Assembly (NCBI RefSeq): GCF_949987515.2 | Contig: NC_082695.1 | Coordinates: 88,432,104-88,496,103, forward strand | Origin: Delphinus delphis | Lineage: Eukaryota; Chordata; Mammalia; Artiodactyla; Delphinidae | Direction of reading: 5' to 3' | Length of the DNA stretch: 64,000 nucleotides | In this document: positions 47,690 through 58,700 of the stretch, piece after piece | Numbering within the stretch: the stretch's first letter is position 1 | Layout: each line of letters begins with the position of its first letter | Program-made: the position numbers and the translations under genes | Notes under the pieces: generated by a model | Seen by the model: only the letters and a program-made list of their open reading frames with translations | Told to the model about the DNA's origin: nothing | Databases searched by the model: none

Positions 47690-48090
47690 TAAAAAACAAA
47701 CGGCAGACAAAGAACACACACCATCAAAGAATACCCCAGGACAGATGAAATTATGTTGACACAGTGTCATAAATGCAAAGGAATGAAGGAAACACTCACC
47801 TCTTAAACAAGAGCTCAAGCAGAGATACAAGAGCTCAAGGAGAACTGTTGGGATCATTGAAGGAAAGGGAAACATTAGTAGCAGAATTTAGGACAGACAC
47901 GGAAAAGAAAAATAAAACCGTCACAGGGTGAGAACTCAGAGAAGCTGAAAATAGGAAACTAGACCAATGAAAACATGGAAAGGTGAGCAAAACAAACTTG
48001 TTATGAACAGAGAGGATGAAAAGATCAGAGAGAAAATAATTAAAATAGAAGACAGACCCCAAAGAAGAGAAGTAAAAAGAACCCGTCTTG
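47690..48090 (+). mobile_element. A-rich LINE ORF1-like fragment, sense (tentative)
   Basis: The A-rich, Lys/Glu-coding texture (AAACAAGAGCTCAAGCAGAG near 47804, GACACGGAAAAGAAAAATAA near 47896, AGAGAGAAAATAATTAAAAT near 48028) resembles the coiled-coil part of L1/HAL1 ORF1. A 17-bp phrase around AGATACAAGAGCTCAAG is partly duplicated at 47804-47839. Family assignment is uncertain. Confidence 0.4.
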
Positions 48091-48230
48091 TCTGCAACAT
48101 CCCAGTTCCTCCGAGGCTTCCTCCGAGGCTCCCCGTAACCCCTGCCCCACCCACTGCCGCAGCCTCTCTGTGCAGCACACCTAGCCCCACGCGGACCCGC
48201 TCCTGCCAAGCTGGCCCAGGCGGCGAGTGT

Positions 48231-48293
48231 GGCCAGGGCTCGGGCAGCAGCGGCCAGGGCTCAGGCAGCAGCGGCCAGGGCTCGCCCCCCCTC
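48231..48293. repeat. 21-bp tandem repeat, three units
   Basis: GGCCAGGGCTCGGGCAGCAGC-type units start at 48231, 48252 and 48273, each 21 bp. The third is incomplete. The unit is a multiple of 3, so it keeps chance frames open. Confidence 0.9.
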
Positions 48294-48574
48294 CTTGTGC
48301 CCTGGGCTCTCCCACTCTGCGTCCCACGGGCCCTGCCCCGTCCCTCCGGCTCCTGGGTGCCAGCTCGGCCCTTCTCAGCTCCCGAGGCGCTCATACCTGG
48401 GGAGCAGCCAGCCTGGCGCCAGACGGTCCTGCCTGCGACACAGAGGGGCCAGAGGACCTGCCCGGTTCTCCTGTTTGCGCTGGGTTTTCTCGTCGTGGGA
48501 GTTCTTGAAGAGACTCCAGGGAAGAAATTCCTCCCAAGGTTAAATAGTTGAGCTAGTTTTGAATACCGGGGTGT

Positions 48575-48985
48575 AGCTTACGACACTCTAAGGATGTGGG
48601 GGTTCTCCCTGCTGCCCAGGAAGCAGAACAGACAGCTGGCCAGCGTGCCGGGACCTCAGGACGCGACCCCACGGGGAACCTGGGTCTCTGCAGACGTGAT
48701 TTAGGTGAGGAGCTCGACATGAGGTGGTCCTGGATCATCTGGCAGGCCCCCACAGCCGGGCGCATGTCCTTACGGGACACAAAGAACGGGACTCGGAGAG
48801 AGGAGCCTGCATGAGGATGGACGGAGGAGAGAGGCCCAGCGGGTCCTGCCTTCACGGCCGCCAGGAGGCGCTGACCCTGCCCGCCCTCCATCTCGGACTC
48901 CCGGCCTGCAGGACTGGGAGGGAAGAAATTCCTTGAGCCGCCCCGTCTGTGGGGCTTGGTGACAGCAGCCCCAGGAAACGGACCC
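48575..48985 (+). mobile_element. MaLR-type LTR (MST/MLT1-like), sense
   Basis: Landmarks in order: GGGTCTCTGCAGACGTGATT near 48680, CGACATGAGGTGGTCCTGGA near 48715, CATGTCCTTACGGGACACAA near 48763, CTCGGACTCCCGGCCTGCAG near 48893, GGGAAGAAATTCCTTGAGCC near 48919, and TCTGTGGGGCTTGGTGACAG near 48946. It is an ancient non-autonomous LTR relic with no coding part nearby. Confidence 0.7.
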
Positions 48986-49439
48986 ACCCTTCACGCCGCG
49001 TGCTCTGGTGTCACGTCAGCCCCGCCTTTGCCCCGGCCTCGCTCCCTCACCCCCACCTCTTCACAAGGGCTGCTGCACACGTGGCCTGCTGCAGCCTCGC
49101 TGTGAGCGTGCGCACAGGGCTCCTCTGATCCGGGCACAGTGTCTGAGTGTCTACCGCCCATCGCTGTCATCTGGCTGCTGCCGGTGTGTCACTGGCACAA
49201 GCCGGCACCACCTGCCCGATGGGCCCCTCACCTCCGTTGAGCGCCTTCCACCCCCTCCCCATCAGGGTGACTCATAGCCTCCTGTGGGGGTGGAAAGGAC
49301 ACACATCTCGGGCTCCTCCCACTCTGTCTTCCTTCCCGAGGCTCCAGGAGTCCTCTGGTCGCGTCCTTTCTGTCTGAAAACCCCCCTTTGCCCATTGTTG
49401 GAGGGCAGGTCTGCTAGTGGCAAATTCAGTCCCTGATTT
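48986..49439. other. Unique DNA, no gene recognised
   Basis: GC-rich spacer between the LTR and the antisense LINE. The LINE may begin as early as about 49300, because the minus frame that carries its motif extends to 49262. Confidence 0.35.
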
Positions 49440-50520
49440 ACGCATTTATCTGTGCCTGAGAACTTTGTCTTTGTTTCCCCTTCACCCCTGAAGAGTAATT
49501 CGGGGTTGGCAGTGCTACTCTTTCCGCCCTTGAAATCGTGCCACTTCCTTCTGGCCTCCGTGGTCTCAGACGAACCGGCGGCTGCTGGAACCGCTGTTCT
49601 TTTTCTGTCGGTAATGTGTTTCCTTCTGGACATTGCAAAGATTTTGGTTTGTCTTTAGCTTCTAGAGGTGTAATCGTGATGTGTCTCGGCATGGGTTTGG
49701 GGGTGTTTTCCTACTGAGAATTTGTTCAGATTCTTGAATCTGTAGGTTTACGTCTTTTACCAAATTTGGGGAGCTCTCAGCCGTTGTTTATCCCGATTCT
49801 CTTTCAGCGTCACTCCCCTCCCATCTCCTCTGGGACTCTGGTCCTCTAAGCCACATCTTCTTAATTGTCCCACAGGCCCCCGAAGCTCCGTTCATGTCTT
49901 TCGCACCGTTCCTCTCTGCTGTTCAGACTCGGTGAATTCCCATGTGTGCTGAAGTTCACCGATTCTACGCACTGCCTCCCCGATGCCACCAAGGAGCTGG
50001 GGAGTGTTTTGTCCTGGAATTTCCATCCGATTCATTATAATCACTTCTGGATTTTTGCTAAGATCTTCTGTTTGGTGCAAGAGAATTTGTAATTGCTTGT
50101 TGAATCATTCTTAGGGCGGCTGCTTTAAAACCTTTGTCCAATGGTCCCAGCACCTGATTCATCCAGTGTTGGTGACACCTGCTGGTCTCACCTAAGTTAT
50201 GATTTTCCTGACTCTAAGTCTTATCCTTAGGACTTCCCTGGTGGTCCAGCTGCTAGGGCTCCGCGCTCCCGGGCCATGGGGCCCGCGTTTGATCCTTGAT
50301 CAGGTAACTAGATCCCACATGCCGCAAGTAAAGTATCCCACATGCCACAACTAGAGATCCCGCGTGCCACAGTGAAGATCCTGCATGCTGCAACTAAGGC
50401 CCGGGGCAGCCAAGTTACTAAAATTTTTTTTAATGCTTTTTAAGTCTCATCCTGGCACTTGTCCATTGTGACAGGAAACATGGGTCCTGCTTGAACCTTC
50501 CGTTTTGCCTGCAGCCACCT
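49440..50520 (-). mobile_element. L1/HAL1 ORF1-type remnant, antisense, split by a SINE
   Basis: The minus-strand translation around 49540-49580 reads SSETTEARRKWHDFK, a close match to the well-known C-terminal ORF1 motif of L1/HAL1 (ADFS.ETxxARRxW). Further landmarks on + are CTTCTGGCCTCCGTGGTCTC near 49550, ATCGTGATGTGTCTCGGCAT near 49673, and ATTTGGGGAGCTCTCAGCCG near 49764. All frames are broken. A SINE is inserted at 50228-50441. Confidence 0.75.
50228..50441 (+). mobile_element. tRNA-derived SINE, Bov-tA/CHR-1-like
   Basis: The head GGACTTCCCTGGTGGTCCAG is followed by a diverged body with four repeats of a GATCCCRCATGCCRCAACT type unit (50310-50400), and by a T-rich/A-poor tail. The flanks AAGTCTTATCCT (50216-50227) and AAGTCTCATCCT (50442-50453) form a 12-bp target-site duplication with one mismatch. 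Confidence 0.93.
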
Positions 50521-51120
50521 GTCTAGGCTCGGTCCTGGCTGTCCTGTGAGCTGCAGCTGGTCCTGTGGGCACATGCACGTCTCAGAGCCTGTGCAGCCCT
50601 GCAGAGTCAACTTGGTTTGTCTGGTTCCCGGGAGCTTGCACTGTCCTGCTCGTGCTCCTTGGTGGGGGGCGGGGGCCGGGGGCCCCCTGGGTGCAGGGGG
50701 GCTCTCTGGCCTGTAGGGAGGAAGGGGTTTCCAGGGCAGACACATGCCCCTTCTGTAGGTCCCGCCCCTGGCCCAGCTCCTGGTCCCTTGGTGGGAGGGT
50801 CGGTCAGAGGGAGGAAGGAGCCGCTGCTGGGCCTGGTGCCCTCCTCTGCTGTGTCAGGAGGACGCGTGCTCCGCGCTACCCACACCTTGCGCCCAGGCCG
50901 CCTCCCTCTGTGGTGAGATGACCCCTGGCATTTTGTTCCCCACTTCTGGCCCAAACCCCTGCCTTCCTCTAGGCGCACGCTGCCCGGGGCTCCTCTGGCT
51001 GCAGCCTGCCGCTCCCAGGGTTTGTAGCCTGGCTTCAGGAGGAGGAAGGGCGCTCAGCCACCTGCTCAGGCCAGAAGTGAGAACTTTCCAACCTGACGTG
51101 GAGCGAGGCAGACCATAAGC
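50521..51120. other. GC-rich unique DNA, no gene recognised
   Basis: No domain or mobile element was recognised. G-runs are frequent at 50660-50702. Confidence 0.4.
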
Positions 51121-51432
51121 GAGCGCAGCAGCACAGGGGCAGAGAAGGGCCACGGGGACGCCCCAGACGCCCCGCTGCACCCTCACTCCACCCCCACTGC
51201 ACCCCCAGCAGGGGCAGAGAAGGACCACGGGGATGCCCCAGATGCCCCGCTGCGCCCTCACTCCACCCCCACTGCACCCCCAGCAGGAGCAGAGCAGGAC
51301 CACGGGGACGCCCCAAACGCCCCGCTGTGCCCTCACTCCACCCCCACTGCACCCCCAGCAGGGGCAGAGAAGGACCACGGGGATGCCCCAGGCACCCCGC
51401 TGCGCCCTCACTCCACCCCCACTGCACCCCCC
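51121..51432. repeat. 75-bp tandem repeat, four units in alternating types
   Basis: The marker CACGGGGAYGCCCC starts at 51151, 51226, 51301 and 51376, exactly 75 bp apart. Units 1 and 3 share GACGCC and end in GGGGCAGAGAAGG, while units 2 and 4 have GATGCC and unit 2 ends in GGAGCAGAGCAGG. This indicates a 150-bp two-unit block that was duplicated. 75 bp equals 25 codons, so frames on both strands stay open through it without being genes. Confidence 0.95.
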
Positions 51433-53980
51433 TTTGGGAGCTCACGACCAGGACCCCAGGGGGTTCTGGAACCCTCCTGCCTTTGAGGGGCAGAGTCCGG
51501 CCCCACCCGAATCCTCCCCTAGAGGTGCCTCGGGAACAGCCGCGTCCCCGCCCAGCTCGCTGTGCGACGCCCGAGCCGGTGCCGGGGACTCTGCATCCAC
51601 ACGCGCTGCTCCAAGGCCCTGGATTAACGTGGCTTTGAGACCTGTGTCTGCTGAGGGTCACGACAAAGAGAGATGGTCCAACTATAAAGCTCACAGCCTG
51701 AAGTGGGGGGCGGGCTGCCCAGGGCAGTGTTCCTGCCTCTGAGACTCTGTCCCGAGCGGACGCCCAGGGCCCGGCGCCTCCTGCGACAGCTCCTCCGGCC
51801 GGTTCCCCCGCCCCGTCCCCGTCACCAGGCTGAGCTGGGCATCTGGTGGACCACGCGGGTTTTCATTTCAAACCACTCCATGAGAAAGCAGCCTGCGCTG
51901 CGGGGACGCACAGCCAGAGCAGCCAGGGCCAGCCCCACCCCCCAGGGCCCTCTGGAATCCCCGTGTCCCCCGAGGTCCGGCCCTGCAGCCACACGAAGGT
52001 GGCTCTGGGGGCCCTGCTGGCAGCAGAGTCTGCCCCCTCCCCTGCAGGTGCCCTCCGAGGGGCCTGGGGTGAAGAGCCTTCGGGGGGTGAGGCCGGCCTC
52101 TCCTCCTGGAGGCCCTGCCCGCCCAGCACCGCTGCAGGGCCGGCTGGGCAGCCTGGAGGTCCTGTGCACCCTCCCCCAGGAGCCTGAGACCCTGTATGCT
52201 TCCCCACACCAGCCCTGACCCCGCTCCTCTGCCGGGAGAAGCGACGAGCCCCTACCCTGTCGCTTCTGAGAGGGCGGAGCCGAGGCCGGGGGCTCCTCCG
52301 AGACCAGAGCTGGGTGGGTGGAGACCAGCCCTGGACACAGCTCTCGTGTGTGTAACATGTAAACGCACCAGGGAGCCCGCACCTGGGGGGCGTGGGGAGG
52401 GACACCTGAGCGATGTTGGCAGGGCCTCCGGTGAGCCCGGCCAATGACCACTCCATGAGGGGGCAGGTGTAACGGAACATCGCAGACACTCTCGGCCCTA
52501 ATTAGCCGTGACCTTGTGCAACTTCCCTGGGCCTCGGTCTCCTCCCATAAGAAGGAGGTGGGGAAGTGGTGGCCTGCTTGGGGCAGCCAGGCGTGGGGGG
52601 CTGGGAACTAGCCCCCGGGGACCTATGGGTCCACAGCCACCCAGAGGAGCAGAGCCTAGGGGGACAGAGACGCACCTGCCAGCACAGCCGCCAGAACGTC
52701 TCACAGCCTCGTGTGCAAACGGTGGCCCCAAACCGGCCCCCTGGGGGCGGGTGAGGCAGGCAGTCCCCAGGTGAGACCCCAGACCTGTTGCCCCAGAAAC
52801 TGCACTCAGACAGGACCCAGGTGCTCCTGGCTCTAGACGCTGACCCCACCCCATCCCGCCAGGCCGTCATCCGCAGACCCTGATACGCCTTTGCAGGGGG
52901 CGTCAATAGCCCTTCTTTGCCTCAAGGTTCAGCCTGGAAGAAGCCGCCCTTCTGCCCCCAGCCTCACGCTGCACCAGAATCGGTGCCTCAGACCCTCATC
53001 CAGGAGCAGGCCCGAGGCAGGAGAGGTGGGGTCGTCCCAGGGCCCCAGCGTGACGACGCACGTGGAGCCCACCCTGCTCCCAAGGCAGCCTTAGGAAGCT
53101 GAGTTTGGGGCTTAGCGCGGCCCATGGCCGCGGCCTCCCAGGGAATCGATCTCAGGGCAGGTGGGCAGGGCCGGGGGCCTCGTGTGTCCACCACAGGCTG
53201 CGGGGCTACCATCTTCCATCCAGAACCTCGGCGCAGGGCCCCTTGGGGACGCACACCACCCAGGTCCTCTCACGGAGCAGAGCTTAATCGCGGGGTCTCC
53301 TTGTTGACGGGTGGGAACTTCTCAAGAGCAGATTGACCAGATTAGTGGTCCCAGGTTCCTCCAGGAGGAACCCGCACCCGTCTCCTGTTCCATCACCAGT
53401 CTGTCAATTCTGCATCCACCCACCCTCCCTCCCTTGGCTAATGTACGACTCTCAGGCCAGCACTGGGGGTCCAGCAAGGACACGCGAGGTCCGGCTTCCT
53501 AAGATGGAAAAACTTGTACGGACAGCGTGTCCACAACATGATGGACGAAATGCTAGCAACTGCACTTCCCACCTGTGGACTTGACACACTTTGTGCAGAA
53601 CTAAACAACTCACAGGGTGGATACTTACGGCCACCCCTCCAACCCCAGAACCTGCCTTGGACTCCGCCACTAGCTCGTGCAGAGCCAGGGCCGCCCAGAC
53701 GGGCCCTGTCTGTGGGCTCCCAGGTGCCCAGGGAGCAGACGGAGGGGCAGCTGGTCACGAACTGAGCCAAGCAGGGGTAGCCAAGGGGCCCGCGTCCACC
53801 ACCAGGAACGGGGCTGGGCTCCCCAGAGGAAGTCGGGCAAGGGGCGGTCCACTCATTTGCCAAATCGTTTGAATCAGATTTTCAAAACTGTGACCCCGCC
53901 CCCCCCAGCAAATGTACTCAACTGCTCAGGCCGGGAGGGTCGGGCGGGGACTGAGGCTGTCAGGCGCTCACACCGCAGAC
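51433..53980. other. GC-rich unique DNA with a MIR at 52500-52575
   Basis: CCGTGACCTTGTGCAACTTC at 52506 followed by CTGGGCCTCGGTCTCC matches the conserved MIR core in sense. Otherwise there is single-copy GC-rich DNA with overlapping non-genic frames (for example 51822-52451 on -). Confidence 0.5.
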
Positions 53981-53984
53981 CATG

Positions 53985-54058
53985 TGTTGAGGCCATTTTA
54001 CAGATGGGGAGACTGAGTCCAGAGGAGCCAAGTGCCTTGCTTGAGCCTGGAAGGAAAA
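53985..54058 (-). mobile_element. MIR core, antisense
   Basis: GGCCATTTTACAGATGGGGA (53991) followed by GACTGAGTCCAGAGGAGCCA and AGTGCCTTGCTTGAGCC matches the antisense MIR core. It is short and ancient. Confidence 0.75.
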
Positions 54059-54370
54059 GAGGGCTTTATCCGGTGTGAGAGCTTTACGGTTCAACACTAT
54101 CCAGCCGTCTTGTCCGTTTCTCATTACTTTGCTTTAAAAGCCCCGCTCGTGAGAGGGGGCAGCTGCTCTCTGGCCAGCACAGCGCCAGCTCCCGCATCTG
54201 GAGACAGCAAGGACGGCTTCCGGCTTCTGTAGGCCAGGGGTCAGGGCACGGCCGGCCCCGGGAACTCGTGGTCCAGGGGGACCTTCCTTCTCCGCCCCGA
54301 CACCCACCCTTACCAGCAAGGAGAGCGTCCCCGCCGACCAGGGATTCCAGAGAACGGGCAGGATTTGCAT

Positions 54371-54414
54371 CGTTTTGTGGGGTTTTGGGGTTTTGTTGTT
54401 TGTTGTTGTTGTTT
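54371..54414. repeat. T/G simple repeat
   Basis: GTTTTGTGGGGTTTTGGGG passes into GTTTGTTGTTGTTGTTT. The first half has a telomere-like GGGGTTTT look but is only two units long, and it is probably an SSR grown from a short A-rich tail on the opposite strand. Confidence 0.8.
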
Positions 54415-54589
54415 ACCATTGGGCAGATTCTATGGTCAAACTGGAAAGTTCAAACCACCCGAGTGAGCCCAGTGCAATTCCTGGAATGTTCCCTCCAGTG
54501 AATTTACCAGAAGGAACCATCAGATTTAAACCTAGAGCTTTGGTAGTTACTTCTGTAATTGGCCAGAAAAATCAACCTTCCTAAAGCCA

Positions 54590-54960
54590 ATGTGCCGTTT
54601 GAACTATGCCTTATTCCGTAAGAATTTCGTTAAAGCAGTTATATCTTCATCAGTGTGGCTGGGGTTATGGGTGGTTCTTCGCCTCATAACAGACCCTGTG
54701 TGCTGTAGCAATTAGCAGACAGCAAACGAGCAGGACACGGCCAGTCGCGAGGCCTGCGCAATGTTTTCATTACAGGAGCTACTGATAATCGATTCATCTT
54801 CCGCTAAACACCCCGCAGCATGGACACATTCCTCACCTCAAAGCTGGTTCTGTGAAATGGCTCTAAGTCCACACACTGGCGCGCAGGAGGCAGCACGTCA
54901 GCGGCTGATTAACCCCCAGGAGTAAACTGTCATAATAGCAAACATGTTCACTCAAGGGTG
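54590..54960. promoter_or_regulatory. AT-rich island with homeodomain-type sites (enhancer candidate)
   Basis: Unique sequence containing GTAGCAATTAGCAGAC near 54706, TTTTCATTACAGG near 54764 and GATAATCGATTCATC near 54785. The surroundings are GC-rich and no mobile element was recognised. The density of ATTA and GATAATCGAT-type (Cut/Onecut-like) sites suggests a regulatory element; conservation was not tested. Confidence 0.3.
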
Positions 54961-54998
54961 GCCCTGCAGGGCTCGCCCACGGCCCACGCTGCCTGCCC

Positions 54999-55072
54999 AG
55001 AACCATCTGTGTGCCCAGGAAGGTCCGTGTGCCCGGATCCATCCGTGCACCCAGGGACATCCGTCTGTCCAG
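54999..55072. repeat. Approximately 19-bp tandem repeat, four units
   Basis: Degenerate units of CATCCGTGTGCCCAGGA type follow one another. They share CCRTSYGTGYRCCC and vary between copies. Confidence 0.75.
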
Positions 55073-55344
55073 GCCTGCCTGCTTTGGGGAGTCTTCGCCC
55101 TGCGTTGGCCCTGACCCTGCTGGAAAGCCCCTGCAGCCGCCCCCAGGCCCCGGTCAGCCTCGGCCACCTCAGAGACCCGGCAGGGTCCCCCCGATGAGGA
55201 AAGGGCTAGGGAAACCGTGCCTTCTACATTCGAGACAAAAACGTTACATCAGTTCATCTTTTCCAAACGCAGGTAAAATGGAATAATGCAAATCTAATGG
55301 GGTTCCTGGAATCCAACCTAATCTGTCCTTTCTCTTCTCCAACA

Positions 55345-55700
55345 GAAATCAAACACTGTGTGATCTCCCTTATATGTGGAATCTTAAAGAAAATACCCCC
55401 AAACTGAACTCACAGATACAGAGAACATATTGGTGGTTGACAGAGGCAGGCACTTGGGGTGGGAGAAAGGGAAGAAGGTGGTCCAATGGTACAAGCGTCC
55501 AGAAAAACGTTAAATTCTGGAACGGCCCCTCCCTGGGGGCTACGTCTGTTGCTCTAATCCTTGAGTCGACCGGGGGGGAGGGGGTGAGCGGGACTCTGTT
55601 ACACGCCCAGCGCTTTGCGCTGTTAAGAACACTTGGGCCCTGACACAATTATTTTAAAATACGTACATTTATGGTAAGTTTTTTTCAATACAAAAGGTTA
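55345..55700 (+). mobile_element. L1 3'UTR fragment, sense
   Basis: TGTGATCTCCCTTATATGTG near 55359, then GAATCTTAAAGAAAA, then ACAGATACAGAGAACATATT near 55411 with GGTGGTTGACAGAGGCAGG, is the familiar 3' end of L1M-type elements. The part after 55540 is diverged, and the end near 55690 has only a weak tail. Confidence 0.75.
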
Positions 55701-57780
55701 CCAAATCGGCTTAAGGTTAAAGTTACAGCTGAGGGGTAGAGGGAGGGCTGGGCAGCGGGCGTGGGTCCCGCCCTGCCAGACCCCAGCGGGGCTTACGGGG
55801 AGCCGGTGGGTACCCCGCGGGGCAGCCTCTGTCCTGGAGGAGATTCCATCTCCGTGGGGGAGACCCTGCTCTCGGGACATGGGCGGTGGGGAGACTGGGC
55901 AGGTGACGGGGACCCTGGCCAGCAGTCGCTGGAGCCCTCGCTGGACGAGTGGGTCGGGGAGGACCACCCCTCTGAAGGGATGGGGCGCCGCATGGGGGCG
56001 AAGGGGGACTTCTCACTCTGAGGCCAGACGGATCCTCCTGCAGACGCACCTTCCGCAACGCTGGGCCTCCTCTCGCGCCTGGGGGTCACTCTCGCCTTGT
56101 GTCCAGGACGCTCGGATTTCAGACCCCATCACCCCCTGTCTCTGAACCATCAGACCCTGGCTCTTCGCTATTTTCGCATTTTCACCCTCCCACTGACCTG
56201 TGTTCTCTCACAACCCTTTCGGAAGCAGATGGGCGATATCTGAAGTCTGGTGGGAGAACACACCCCAGGCAGCCCATGAGACCCCTCTTCTGCACACGAC
56301 CCCCTCCACGAACAGGCCTGCTTCGCCTCTGGGCCCCGGGGCCTCGGGGGTGTGGAGAGCCCACGGCCCTTCTCAGAGAAATGATTTTAATGCATAAAGT
56401 AAAAACACAGGATTATGACAACTGCACCCAGCCGTGGAAATGTTTCTTTAAAAACACAGTCATGAGATAGTGATATTAACTCTTTAAGTAGCAATATCCT
56501 GTTCTAATGAATTCTGTAATCTTGGCCTAGTGACTCCTATAAATGATATTCTGAGATTTCTACAACAAGGGCAGTGTGGTGTGAGCCACGGTTTCTGGTG
56601 ACATGAACTTAATTCACAGCGTTAAGAACCGTCAGGTTCCTTGCGTGTCTACAGCCCACCGGGCCTGAGTCCCATCCTGTAGGAAGGGGGGAGGCTGGGG
56701 TCCCGGCACCCCAGGGAGCCTTGGCACTGATCCAGCTGTGGGAGCTTCTATGGATCTGTCCAAAAGGGCCACCCTGAACCCCAAACCGTGAGACCTGCCC
56801 CCCACTGGCACCTGAGCAGCACCCTCTTCAGCATGAATTCTCGGAGCCCCAGACTGAGCACAGGCTGCAGAGCGCGCCTGGCACCAGAGGCGGGCAGCCC
56901 GCTCGGGGCAGTGCGAGGGCCGCCCACGCAGCGCTCACTCCCAGCCGGACGCCCCCCAGCGGTCAGGAAGGCACACATGAGGGGTGCCTCGTCCAGCGCC
57001 CTCGGGGGCTTGGGAAGCCCTGTGGTCAAACCTGTCAACGTCTCTGCAAGGGAACAATTTTATTCCACACAGGAGGTGAATAAAGACTCCATAGGCCACA
57101 CTCATATCAGGACACCTGTCCCACCACCACTGGCCAGTCACTGATTCCCGTGCAAGGTCCCCTGTGCCTCCGTGGCAGGTGGGCTTTCAGACCAAGAGCC
57201 ACCCTATCAAATCAGTCTCTCCACGTCCCATCACAGCCCCAGCCTGCCTGACGGTGGCAAGTTAAAACTCATCCTTAGGGCTCTGACAAGGCCTGGGGTC
57301 CAGCAGACTCTGGGAACGGGCCCTTTGGTCCTAGGTCTGCAGCAGCCCATATTGTCCACACCCAGGCTTGGCCCTGGGTCTGCGTGGAAGCCGGGACCCC
57401 AGTGGGCGTGGGCAGTGCAGTCCTGCCAGGTCCCCACTGCTCCAGGTGTTTTAAGGAAACCAAGGCGGCCCCTGCACGAGGAGAACGCCCAGCCCCTTCC
57501 CCTAACTCAGGCTGCTGAGCGCCACCTCCCGGGCGTGCCCTGCAGCGCCGGCTGGCTCTGCCCACCTCTGCCCCCCAGGAGCAGGCTGGAGCTGACCTGA
57601 GGCGGGGCCAGGAGGCCAGAAGCCCTCAGGGTTCCCTCACGGCCCCCCTCCTGGGGGAATGGCTAAAAGCACTCTCCTAAGCTCGGCGCTGTCGGGCTGC
57701 AGAGACCGGAGGTGAGACCGCAGTGCAGCCCTGGGTCACGGCTAATGCTCAGGCTGGGCCCAGCTCCCCACGTGGGGTCA
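55701..57780. other. GC-rich unique DNA, AT-rich patch at 56370-56620
   Basis: No gene was recognised. The AT-richer 56370-56620 interval is unassigned. Other sequence has overlapping chance frames. Confidence 0.4.
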
Positions 57781-57798
57781 GCAGGGGCCCTGCCCGCA

Positions 57799-57902
57799 GC
57801 CACGCCCCGCCCCTCTCAGCCACGCCCCACCCTCTCAGTCACGCCCCGCCCTCTCAGTCACGCCCCGCCCCTCTCAGCCCCGCCCCTCCCCTCTCAGCCA
57901 CG
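57799..57902. repeat. GC-box-bearing tandem repeat, five units of 19-21 bp
   Basis: Units of CACGCCCCGCCCCTCTCAGC type are repeated, and most contain CCCCGCCC or CGCCCC, the binding core of Sp1/KLF factors. The unit length wobbles by one or two bases. Confidence 0.9.
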
Positions 57903-58149
57903 CGAGACTCGCTCCCCCGAGTTTGGGGACTGCGGTAGGAACGCCGGTACAATCAAGCACCCCTCCTTGAAACCTGCAAACTTCGGCCTCGTTACCCAGG
58001 ACCCTATCTCATCAGGACCATTAGGGCCAGCACTCAGGAACCGCCCCTGGGACCCCAAGCCTGTGCAGAAAAACTCCGAAAAGTCACAGAGGGGAATATC
58101 TTTCTTTTTAAATCTGACCGAAAGAAGAGGTTTTATCCTCTCTGCTACA

Positions 58150-58700
58150 CCACTGTCATTTAAATTTACTTCTAAAATTGTTTAGTAAATTTTTTATTTT
58201 AGATTAGTTTTAAATTTACATAAAAGCTACAAAAATAGCAGAGAGTTCTCATATACCCCACAGCCAGTTAGCCGGTTGCTAACGTCTTGCATTACTGTGG
58301 TAAAATGTCGTAAGTATGCGCTAGATGAATACTACATGATGAACCAACATTGACATAACTAAATTCCATAATTTGTTCGGGTTTCCTCAGCGTCCCCTCA
58401 TGTCCTGTCTCTGTCCCAGGATCCCACCCAGGTCGCCGCAGGACACTCGGTCATCACGTGTCCTCAGGCTCCTCTGGGCCGAGGCAGTTTCTGAGATGTC
58501 CCCTGTTTCTGATGCCCCCGTGGCCTCGAGGAGAGCGGGTCAGCCGTCTGGTACAACGTCCCTCTGTTGGGACTTGGCCGCTGTTTTCCTCATGAGGACA
58601 CTGGGCTGATGGGTTTGGGGACAAGTTCTTATCACATCGTATCAAAGGTGAGGCCCCCTGGGTCACCAGGCTGCGGCGTCTGTCTCCTGGGGGGGGAGAA
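58150..58700 (-). mobile_element. Old L1 fragment, antisense
   Basis: TTTTAGATTAGTTTTAAATT near 58197, then AGAGAGTTCTCATATACCCC near 58240, TGATGAACCAACATTGACAT near 58336, CTGTCTCTGTCCCAGGATCC near 58404, and TCACGTGTCCTCAGGCTCCT near 58454 follow the order of a common antisense L1M segment. No open frame was seen. Confidence 0.7.

Noticed and set aside
51035..51742. Protein genes with 25-residue repeats on both strands
   Set aside because: The frames are kept open by the 75-bp tandem repeat.
54371..54414. Interstitial telomeric repeat (GGGGTTTT look)
   Set aside because: Only two irregular units, not TTAGGG, grading into a GTT simple repeat.
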